Source: Alphaproteobacteria bacterium (GTDB taxonomy: Bacteria > Pseudomonadota > Alphaproteobacteria > JAJTHO01). Taken from it: DNA of 5,107 nucleotides. The position numbers and the translations under genes are program-made. Under the pieces are notes generated by a model. The model did not search any database, was not told the DNA's origin, and saw only the letters and a list, made by a program, of their open reading frames with translations. Each line of letters starts with the position of its first letter. The stretch's first letter is position 1. This document shows positions 1-5,107 of the stretch, piece after piece. Location: assembly GCA_021297975.1 (NCBI GenBank), contig JAJTHO010000046.1, positions 1 through 5,107 on the forward strand, read 5' to 3'.

Positions 1-315
1 GATAAAACCATTGCAAAATACCAGAAAGAACTGGGCGCGATGGGCTATAAATTCCAGTTTGTAACTCTGGCCGGATTCCACGCCCTCAACTACAGCATGT
101 TTGAGTTGGCGCGTGCGTATCGTGCCGAAGGCATGGCGGCGTACTCGCGCCTGCAACAAGCCGAATTCGGCGCCGAAAAATTCGGCTACACCGCAACCAA
201 ACACCAGCGCGAAGTGGGCACCAGCTATTTTGATGCTATTTCCGTTGCGATCAGTGGCGGTCAAAGCTCAACCACAGCGTATAAAGAATCGACGGAAAAA
301 GATCAGTTTCATTGA
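1..315 (+). CDS. aceA: Isocitrate lyase, C-terminal part (5' end outside window)
   Basis: Isocitrate lyase splits isocitrate into glyoxylate and succinate, the first step of the glyoxylate shunt, in the cytoplasm. The frame is open from base 1 and ends in TGA at 313-315, giving 104 residues, about the last quarter of a 430-residue enzyme. The segments FVTLAGFHALNYSMFELA and GYTATKHQREVGTSYFD, the SSTTA motif and the QFH terminus are typical of this family. As I recall them they resemble mycobacterial Icl1 more than E. coli AceA, which has FITLAGIHSMWFN here. The final ~18 residues correspond to the C-terminal lid that closes over the active site. The catalytic KKCGH loop lies upstream, outside the window. 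The stop codon overlaps the 3' end of the convergent DUF429 gene by 7 bases, and a strong hairpin follows 15 bases after the stop. Family assignment is secure; the start and any regulation cannot be seen. Confidence 0.96.
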   Translation, partial: DKTIAKYQKELGAMGYKFQFVTLAGFHALNYSMFELARAYRAEGMAAYSRLQQAEFGAEKFGYTATKHQREVGTSYFDAISVAISGGQSSTTAYKESTEKDQFH

Positions 316-1037
316 TATCGATTTAGACACGGTACAACCAGATACCCGGTGTCAAGCGCACCGACGTACTGGTTGTACTGCTGTCTATGCTCTGCCCACC
401 ACGCGGCGGTGTAGGCACAAGTAAGAGCATCGAGTTTATCCTCAGCTGTTTTCAGGGTTTTAAGCGTCGTTCCCGTATCCGGCATGGGCGGCACTGATAA
501 CGTTGGTTTCAGCGCGTCAAAATGGCTGCATTGAAGTTGATACAGCCATTCCAATTCCTGAAGTCTTTCTCGCTTCGTGCCTTTTTTATACTTCAAAATC
601 TTTTTTAAATTAAACAGCCGCACCGTTGTTGCATGGGGGTAAACCTCCAGCATTTCATAGCGCGGTTTTTCCGCAATCGGCGCGGCATGAACAAAACCCA
701 ACTCCATGAGCCGCGCAACGAACGCCATCATCGGCAGATAAAAATCCTGCTGCTGATTCGCGGGGTACACGCCCGCATGTTTCTCAGCAAACAGGCGTTG
801 CATCTCTTTATCAACCGGGCGCGAGCCTGTTTGATTTTTTATCACCAGCGGCGCATCAATCGCGAGCGTGATGGGCACTTTTGCGGCTAAATATTCGGTA
901 ATCCAATCCAGAACGACAGCATGATGGGGCAGGGTATCCCATTCGTGAAAGCGCAGCTGTCCTTTCGCCGTTTGCTCTAAAGCGCAAACACCGCTTGCCC
1001 CGGTTGTCCAGCCTAAATCAACGCCGAGGAGCCACAT
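309..1037 (-). CDS. DUF429 family protein, predicted RNase H-fold nuclease
   Basis: This is a 242-residue protein of the DUF429/COG2410 family, predicted from fold comparisons to be an RNase H-like nuclease; to my knowledge its substrate is not established. Visible family marks are the N-terminal GVDLGW with Asp7, AIDAPL with Asp61, a RPVDKEMQR stretch at 73-81, GVYPAN at 89-94, EVYPHA from Glu131, and the C-terminal EDKLDALTCAY with Asp200 and Asp203. Asp7, Asp61 and Asp203 are the likely metal-binding acids. The ending GYLVVP at 231-236 is also a usual family terminus, so the protein looks complete. It is last in the operon, and its ATG lies 20 bases inside the photolyase-related gene upstream. 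Only a weak purine stretch precedes this start, which suggests translational coupling. Its 3' end overlaps aceA tail to tail. A role in processing damaged DNA next to two photolyases is inference from context only. Confidence 0.9.
   Translation of the reverse strand: MWLLGVDLGWTTGASGVCALEQTAKGQLRFHEWDTLPHHAVVLDWITEYLAAKVPITLAIDAPLVIKNQTGSRPVDKEMQRLFAEKHAGVYPANQQQDFYLPMMAFVARLMELGFVHAAPIAEKPRYEMLEVYPHATTVRLFNLKKILKYKKGTKRERLQELEWLYQLQCSHFDALKPTLSVPPMPDTGTTLKTLKTAEDKLDALTCAYTAAWWAEHRQQYNQYVGALDTGYLVVPCLNRYQ
330..380. terminator. Nested hairpin at the aceA/DUF429 convergent junction, possible bidirectional terminator
   Basis: The arms GTACAACCAG (332-341) and CTGGTTGTAC (369-378) are perfect reverse complements over 10 bases. 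C330-G380 and a G331-T379 wobble extend the stem. Inside sits a second perfect stem, CGGTG (347-351) with CACCG (359-363), around a 7-base loop. It begins 15 bases after the aceA stop and lies within the last codons of DUF429, encoding the NQYVGALDTGYLVVP end. No run of T follows on either strand, so it is not a canonical intrinsic terminator. Its position between convergent genes with no intergenic space makes transcript ending or 3'-end protection the most sensible role. Confidence 0.4.
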
Positions 1038-2544
1038 TATCTAGAAATTCTTGTGCGTTGGCCGTAATGGTCTTCCGCTGTTCCGGCGGCATTTTTTCCA
1101 ATGTTTTATATATCATCGCGAGGCGGGGATTTCGGCGCAGCTTTTCTGCATTGCGCATCAAAAAATCCCAATACAGATAATTAAACGGACAAGCCTTTGC
1201 GCCAGTTTTTTCCGTTACTTTATATCGGCAACCGCCGCAATAATCTGACATTTTATTGATATACGCGCCGCTGGCGGCATAAGGTTTACTAGCCAAAACC
1301 CCGCCGTCGGCGAACAACACCATGCCCGATACATTGGGCAATTCCACCCACTCATACGCATCGGCATAAACAATCAAATACCATTCGTTGACCAAATCGG
1401 GATGTATCCCTGCGAGGAGCGCAAAATTACCCAGCACCATTAACCGTTGAATATGGTGTGCATAAGCATTTTCTTTGGTGTCTTTCACACATTGCTTCAA
1501 ACAGTTCATGTCGGTTTCACCGCCCCAGTAAAAAGCGGGGAGCGCGCGGTCTGCGCCAAGAAAATTCTCGCTTTTATAATCAGGCATTTTCAGCCAGTAA
1601 ATCCCGCGCACGTATTCCCGCCAGCCGATAATCTGCCGGATGAAGCCTTCAGCGGCATTAAGCGGCGCCGTGCCTTTTTTATAGGCCGCCTCTGCAGCCT
1701 GTGCGCATTCGAGAGGCTGTAGCAGGCCGCAGTTAAGATAAAAGCCAATATGCGCGTGATACATCCATGGCTGCCCCGTTAACATCGCGTCTTGATAATC
1801 ACCGAAAGAGGGCAACCGTTCGCGGATGAAATGGTCGAGCACGCGTAAGGCATCATTGCGAGTAACAGCGAATGTGAACGGCAACAAATATCCGAAATGA
1901 TTGCCAAAACGCGCGGCAACCAGCTCTAACACTTCTTCGGTAATGGCATCGGGCGCAACGGTGAATGGCTTGGGGATCAGCAGGCCTCCACCCGGCGGTT
2001 TACGGTTTTCTGCATCATAATTCCACTGCCCGCCCTCCGGTTCATCACCGTTCATCAAGAGGCCAGTTTTGCGGCGCATCTCGCGGTAGAAAAATTCCAT
2101 CCGCAGCTGCTTCTTTCCCAAAGCCCATGTGTTAAATTCCTGCTTTGAGGCAATAAACCGCTCATCTGGCGCAATCTCTACAGGAACACCGAAGGATTTC
2201 TGCCAGTCTTCCATCATCTGCAACACGCGGTATTCACCGGGAAACGTACAGGCAACGCGCGTGCTGCCGTGCCGCTTAACCGCGCGCTGCACTTCCCCCG
2301 AAAAATTTCCCGTGTTCGCAGCATCATCCAAGCGCACATAGTCAACCGTATATCCTGCTGCCTGTAATTCTTCGGCAAAATGACGCATGGCAGAGAATAA
2401 CAATGCGATTTTTTTCGGGTGATGCCGTACGTAGGTTGCCTCATCCCAAACTTCACACAGGAAAATGACATCGCGTTCCTTATCAGCGTGCTGCAATAAA
2501 GAATGGCTTAGTTGGTCGCCAAGTGTGAGGAATAAAGTGCTCAT
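1018..2544 (-). CDS. Iron-sulfur bacterial cryptochrome / (6-4) photolyase (DPRP family)
   Basis: This 508-residue flavoprotein belongs to the deoxyribodipyrimidine photolyase-related (DPRP, FeS-BCP/CryPro) family. Characterised members such as Agrobacterium PhrB use light to repair pyrimidine (6-4) photoproducts and carry FAD, a 4Fe-4S cluster and a ribityllumazine antenna. The N-terminal Rossmann-like antenna domain starts with LFLTLGDQLS. Four cysteines suited to the cluster are present: Cys348, Cys436, Cys439 and Cys452. AYAHHIQRLM at 360-369 contains the paired His363-His364 of the lesion site. Compared with PhrB as I remember it, every one of these positions is shifted by exactly two. 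Electron-transfer aromatics Trp340, Trp388, Tyr389, Tyr422 and Tyr428 also appear kept. The length matches the family (about 507). The start is ATG with AGGAA 8 bases upstream, and it overlaps the preceding photolyase stop as ATGA. A functional (6-4) photolyase is likely; a sensory role cannot be excluded. Confidence 0.96.
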   Translation of the reverse strand: MSTLFLTLGDQLSHSLLQHADKERDVIFLCEVWDEATYVRHHPKKIALLFSAMRHFAEELQAAGYTVDYVRLDDAANTGNFSGEVQRAVKRHGSTRVACTFPGEYRVLQMMEDWQKSFGVPVEIAPDERFIASKQEFNTWALGKKQLRMEFFYREMRRKTGLLMNGDEPEGGQWNYDAENRKPPGGGLLIPKPFTVAPDAITEEVLELVAARFGNHFGYLLPFTFAVTRNDALRVLDHFIRERLPSFGDYQDAMLTGQPWMYHAHIGFYLNCGLLQPLECAQAAEAAYKKGTAPLNAAEGFIRQIIGWREYVRGIYWLKMPDYKSENFLGADRALPAFYWGGETDMNCLKQCVKDTKENAYAHHIQRLMVLGNFALLAGIHPDLVNEWYLIVYADAYEWVELPNVSGMVLFADGGVLASKPYAASGAYINKMSDYCGGCRYKVTEKTGAKACPFNYLYWDFLMRNAEKLRRNPRLAMIYKTLEKMPPEQRKTITANAQEFLDNVAPRR

Positions 2545-4061
2545 AACGGAAGTTCCTGTTGCAGCGGAGATACGACGGCTTTACGCGATTTTTTTGCTTT
2601 TTGCTGCGGCAATCCTGCTTTGCGACTACCGTGTTTTTCCACAATCGCCTTGGATTCAATGCGATAATTTTGCCCCTTGCGCTGGCCATAAAGACGAGCG
2701 GCGGCGTTCTGGCGAGCGTCTTTTTCTTCCACAATCGGCAACGGATAGTCGCCGCATAAATCCGGGCGCAGCCACGGCGTGTGCAGCAAGGACTGGGGCA
2801 TATCGCGCAGTTCAGGAACCCATTGTCGTATAAATACGCCGCTGGGGTCTTGATCCACACCCTGCTTGATAGGGTTATAAATACGAATCGCGTTAATACC
2901 CGTTGTCCCCGATTGCATCTGTGCTTGGCTGTAATGAATCCCCGGCTCGTAATCAGTAAATAACCGCGCCAGATGCAACGCCGGCTGCCGCCAATGCAGC
3001 CACAGGTGATAACTCGAAAAACTCATCAGCATGGCACGCATCCGAAAATTCAGCCAGCCCGTTGCAATAAGCGCACGCATACAGGCATCAATCATAGGAT
3101 AGCCGGTGTTGCCGGTTTTCCAGGCAGTGAAATACGCCTCGTTAAAATCATTCTCGCGAAGACCATTGTAGGCAGAATGAAAATTTTCAAATTCAATGCG
3201 CGACGCGTCTTCCAGTTTTTGTATGAAGTGGCAATGCCACCGCAACCGGCCTGAGAACGAACGGAGGCTGCCGCCCCATGTGCTGCGCTCTTCTGCGGAT
3301 ACACCGCGCAGCGCATGGGCGCGTTGTTCGGTTGCTTGGAACACCTCGCGCAAAGATACTGTGCCAAACGACAGATACGGCGATAGCCGTGAGCACGCCT
3401 CAAACGCCATCACGGGTGAAGACATCTCCCGTGTGTAACGCTCCCCGCGCTGATGCAAAAAAGTTTTTAACAGCCGTAATCCTGCTGTTCTGCCGCCCTG
3501 TTGCCGCGCGATACAGCCATCGTCGCGAAGCCCGAGCTTATGCGGCACAGGCAGGGCATCGCTGCTTAGTATGGGCAAAGGCGGCAATGCTGTCGGTAGA
3601 CGCAACATCGGCGCAGCCATCTGCTTATACCATTTGGCCGCCCATCCATCACGATTTTTAAGGCGGCGTATCACGCCATGTTGCGGTGGTTCCTGCCAAG
3701 CAATTCCGTGTTCTCGTGCCCAAGCCAAGACTCGCTTATCCCGCGCGTACGTCCAACCGTTCCAGGTTTCCTGATGCGACCATAGGCCTTTGACGGGGAA
3801 TTGCTGGCGCAGCTGTTCGAGCACTTCAACTGCCTCACCCAAGCGAATAATCAGTCTGCTGCCACGTTGCTCTAACGCTTTAGTGAGTTCCGCCAGGGAT
3901 TCTTGCAAAAATACATAATGCCGCTGGCTCATATCGGGCTGTTGCCACAAAGCCGGCTCAATAATGTACAGCGGCAAAACAGTCTGGCCTGTAGCGACCG
4001 CACCCATCAATGCCGCGTTATCCTCAAGCCGCACATCGCGTTTAAACCAAACAATTTGCAT
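2541..4061 (-). CDS. Photolyase/cryptochrome-family FAD protein (class I-like, divergent)
   Basis: This is a 506-residue member of the cryptochrome/DNA photolyase superfamily, usually annotated as deoxyribodipyrimidine photo-lyase or FAD-binding domain protein. It is expected to bind FAD and repair cyclobutane dimers or sense blue light. The antenna domain begins IVWFKRDVRLEDNAAL (residues 3-18). The FAD domain shows SRLSPYLSFGTVS at 224-236, TGNTGYPMIDACMRAL at 316-331, TGWLNFRMR at 334-342 and RIYNP at 393-397, followed by FIRQWVPELRDMP at 410-422. By a gapless hand alignment to E. coli PhrB, Trp314 and Trp357 match the outer and middle Trp of the electron chain. The inner Trp382 position is Ser378, and the flavin-facing Asn378 position is Gly374. 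The C-terminus is a Lys/Arg-rich tail (from about 470). The ATG overlaps the DUF2256 stop by one base, and AAGAG nine bases upstream can serve as ribosome site. Superfamily is certain; substrate is not. Confidence 0.94.
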   Translation of the reverse strand: MQIVWFKRDVRLEDNAALMGAVATGQTVLPLYIIEPALWQQPDMSQRHYVFLQESLAELTKALEQRGSRLIIRLGEAVEVLEQLRQQFPVKGLWSHQETWNGWTYARDKRVLAWAREHGIAWQEPPQHGVIRRLKNRDGWAAKWYKQMAAPMLRLPTALPPLPILSSDALPVPHKLGLRDDGCIARQQGGRTAGLRLLKTFLHQRGERYTREMSSPVMAFEACSRLSPYLSFGTVSLREVFQATEQRAHALRGVSAEERSTWGGSLRSFSGRLRWHCHFIQKLEDASRIEFENFHSAYNGLRENDFNEAYFTAWKTGNTGYPMIDACMRALIATGWLNFRMRAMLMSFSSYHLWLHWRQPALHLARLFTDYEPGIHYSQAQMQSGTTGINAIRIYNPIKQGVDQDPSGVFIRQWVPELRDMPQSLLHTPWLRPDLCGDYPLPIVEEKDARQNAAARLYGQRKGQNYRIESKAIVEKHGSRKAGLPQQKAKKSRKAVVSPLQQELPL

Positions 4062-4207
4062 TAGGATTTGCTCTTTTTACTGTTTCTGCAGCGATCCGAG
4101 CAGTATTTTACCTCATCCCACACCTTTTCCCATTTTTTTCTCCAGGTAAACGGTCGCGCACAGACGATGCACATTTTTTGCGGCAGGTTTAATTTGCTGT
4201 GGGTCAT
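4061..4207 (-). CDS. DUF2256 small four-cysteine protein
   Basis: This is a 48-residue gene of the DUF2256 type, found by translating upstream of the photolyase. The core CxxC (Cys13, Cys16), RPFTWRKKWEKVWDEVKYC (residues 18-36) and CxxxC (Cys36, Cys40) is the recognisable family pattern. The spacing suggests a treble-clef or zinc-ribbon-like knuckle binding one metal ion, probably zinc. The tail is basic (KKSKS). The ATG at 4207 is preferred because an in-frame TAA lies 27 bases upstream and the resulting N-terminus (THSKLNLPQK) fits the family length. The only internal ATG falls directly before Cys13. No good ribosome-binding sequence precedes it. The stop shares one base with the photolyase ATG (TAATG), so it is the first gene of the operon. 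I know DUF2256 genes as frequent neighbours of photolyase and cryptochrome genes in Proteobacteria, but the function is unknown. An accessory role, such as nucleic-acid binding, is inference. Confidence 0.9.
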   Translation of the reverse strand: MTHSKLNLPQKMCIVCARPFTWRKKWEKVWDEVKYCSDRCRNSKKSKS

Positions 4208-4232
4208 CGCGGCTTGGATAAGGAATTTAAAT

Positions 4233-4251
4233 TATTTGTATACTTCAAATA
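4233..4251. promoter_or_regulatory. Candidate operator palindrome upstream of the photolyase operon
   Basis: TATTTG (4233-4238) and CAAATA (4246-4251) form a perfect 6-base inverted repeat around the 7-base spacer TATACTT. It lies 26 to 44 bases before the DUF2256 ATG in an A+T-rich stretch, where a promoter or regulator site for the operon would be expected. On the - strand it includes TTGAAG and TATACA, each resembling half of a sigma-70 promoter, but no pair with proper 16-18 base spacing was found. The regulator, if any, cannot be named. Chance palindromes of this size are common in A+T-rich DNA. Confidence 0.25.
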
Positions 4252-4366
4252 GGCCTACTGAGGACTTTTTCCGTATTATGTTTGAATATTACATACCGTA
4301 TTTAACGTGCTCATTTCTTGAGCGTATATGCCACGAACAAAACTAAAAAATTGACGGTGCTGGTAG

Positions 4367-4690
4367 TCATGAGCTGAAAAGTCTCTGATTAAATTCCCTG
4401 ATATAGCCCGAAATACTGGGTATTTTCGAATCGGAACAGTGTAAATATTTAAGATAGCTACGGAAGCAGCCCAATTTCAGCGTCACTCCAATGAAATGAC
4501 TGTTTTTCGTATCAGGGAAACCGTGAGATCTAAACTGGTAAACCTTCAAAAAAACATCACACGCCAGTAAAGCGCCGCAAAAAAACCTTTTATTTCTTAA
4601 ATATTTGCTACATTGAGCGCAGATTGGATGGAATTTTGGTGCAGTTGCATGGCAAAGCATCATGCCATTGTAAGATAGGGGTGCTGACAT
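4367..4690 (-). CDS. Doubtful hypothetical ORF, 107 codons
   Basis: This open frame begins with ATG at 4690, preceded at seven bases by AGGA, and ends at 4367. I recognise no family. The product would be rich in Cys, Phe, Lys and Ser, with Cys24-A-Q-Cys27 and three further Cys in the first half, but no ordered domain pattern, signal peptide or membrane segment. An open run of this length can arise by chance, and the surroundings look like non-coding or degraded mobile DNA. It is listed so that the largest open frame of this region is on record. I think it more likely spurious than real. Confidence 0.15.
   Translation of the reverse strand: MSAPLSYNGMMLCHATAPKFHPICAQCSKYLRNKRFFCGALLACDVFLKVYQFRSHGFPDTKNSHFIGVTLKLGCFRSYLKYLHCSDSKIPSISGYIREFNQRLFSS
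4409..4428. repeat. Small inverted repeat (hairpin)
   Basis: CGAAATAC (4409-4416) and GTATTTTCG (4420-4428) are reverse complements apart from one extra T in the right arm, separated by a 3-base loop. It lies inside the doubtful 107-codon frame and has no following T run. No function is evident. Confidence 0.3.
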
Positions 4691-4786
4691 GGCTCAGTCC
4701 TATTAGAGAAGCCGTACGACGTCACATGGGGACGGGCGTGGTTCTTGGAATTTTATCCAGATCTGCGTCTAACACCGAGTAGCTCT

Positions 4787-4803
4787 GGTTAACCACGTTA
4801 ACC
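4787..4803. repeat. Perfect 7-base inverted repeat near the transposase remnant
   Basis: GGTTAAC and GTTAACC are perfect reverse complements around CAC, followed on the + strand by TTTTA. It stands about 27 bases before the point where recognisable transposase coding begins. It could be a weak hairpin terminator, a protein-binding site, or a leftover of an insertion junction. Sequence alone does not decide. Confidence 0.3.
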
Positions 4804-4829
4804 TTTTAGTGAGCTTAGCCCATAACTAA

Positions 4830-5107
4830 ACAGTATATTGCTATCCCTTAACGATTACCGATGCCCACACACGGTATCTGCTTGCCTGTGAAGCACAGGA
4901 ATCCGCACGCGAAGCCGGTGCTTTCGCTGTCTTTGAAGCGGTTTTCAAAGAATATGGGTTGCCTGTGGCCATTCGCAGCGATAACGGACTCCCTTTTGCC
5001 AGCCCGAATGCGTTGTATGGTTTAAGCAGGCTCAGCGTCTGGTGGCTGCGTCTTGGTATTGATATCGAACGGATTAAACCCGGTAATCCCCAACAAAACG
5101 GCCGCCA
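4830..5107 (+). pseudogene. IS481-like (rve/DDE) transposase fragment, 5'-truncated, runs off window
   Basis: The frame following a TAA at 4827-4829 reads YCYPLTITDAHTRYLLACEA, then RSDNGLPFAS, then IERIKPGNPQQNGR at the window edge. These are marks of the integrase-core (rve) domain of IS481-type transposases, which move insertion sequences by a DDE mechanism. The middle catalytic Asp is in RSDNG (bases about 4975-4989). The first Asp, normally in a DFKG-type motif some 10-20 residues before CYPLT, is absent. The last, in the HERMH-type motif, would lie just beyond the right edge. No start codon stands near the left end, and no helix-turn-helix N-terminal half is found in any frame upstream to about 4700. 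The left part of the element is therefore lost. The remnant should be inactive; whether its 3' half is intact cannot be seen. Confidence 0.85.

Larger units (their letters stand above)
4208..4829. other. A+T-rich region without a recognisable gene
   Basis: About 620 bases between the start of the photolyase operon and the transposase remnant. The left end must carry the operon's promoter. The remainder shows scattered small hairpins and short reading frames without family motifs or clear ribosome sites. The only sizeable open frame is on the - strand at 4367-4690 and is doubtful. Base composition is visibly richer in A and T than the coding block to the left. This fits decayed or imported DNA next to an insertion-sequence scar. 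Confidence 0.6.

Noticed and set aside
2465..2833. 122-codon + strand open frame over the photolyase junction
   Set aside because: It lies opposite two strongly recognisable genes, has no family features, and is explained as an antisense shadow.
3278..3661. 127-codon + strand open frame
   Set aside because: Antisense to the photolyase FAD-domain coding region, with no recognisable motif or ribosome site.
4219..4242. TATACA/TGTATA half-site that could belong to a LitR/PplR-type light-regulator box
   Set aside because: The remembered box needs a second TGTAYA-like half-site 12 bases away; none is there on either side.
4260..4300. CATAAT and TAATAT as sigma-70 -10 boxes for the operon on the - strand
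   Set aside because: No acceptable -35 box at 16-18 bases from either; such hexamers are expected by chance in A+T-rich DNA.
4309..4323. GCTCA/TGAGC 5-base inverted repeat as a terminator
   Set aside because: The stem is too short, no T run follows on either strand, and no gene ends nearby.
4068..4346. 92-codon + strand open frame upstream of the operon
   Set aside because: Its first half is antisense to the convincing DUF2256 gene, and the rest shows no motif.

Overview
The window looks like a stretch of a gammaproteobacterial-type chromosome of intermediate base composition. This rests only on gene style and content; I cannot name a genus. Only one strand is read at a time in the first 4.2 kb. 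The window opens with the last quarter of an isocitrate lyase gene (aceA, glyoxylate shunt) on the + strand. It then meets, tail to tail and with a 7-base overlap, a tightly packed four-gene operon running leftward on the - strand.

In transcription order the operon is: (1) a 48-residue four-cysteine protein of the DUF2256 type (4207 to 4061), a very small gene that is easily missed; (2) a 506-residue photolyase/cryptochrome-superfamily flavoprotein (4061 to 2541); (3) a 508-residue iron-sulfur bacterial cryptochrome/(6-4) photolyase, 'deoxyribodipyrimidine photolyase-related protein' (2544 to 1018); (4) a 242-residue DUF429 protein with a predicted RNase H-like nuclease fold (1037 to 309). 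Every junction overlaps: 1 base (TAATG), 4 bases (ATGA) and 20 bases. One transcript and translational coupling are therefore very likely. The set reads as a light-dependent UV-damage repair or light-sensing cassette: two different flavin enzymes flanked by a putative metal-binding mini-protein and a putative nuclease. The photolyase of gene 2 seems to lack the flavin-proximal Trp and Asn of classical photolyases, whereas gene 3 keeps all the cysteines, histidines and aromatic residues of the (6-4) enzyme.

The region from 4208 to about 4829 is more A+T rich and holds no gene I can recognise. It has a palindrome upstream of the operon, a few small hairpins and one doubtful 107-codon reading frame. 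From about 4830 to the window's right edge the + strand encodes the middle of an IS481-type (rve/DDE) transposase whose 5' part is missing. The right flank is thus a site of past insertion-sequence activity. No rRNA, tRNA or CRISPR array was seen.
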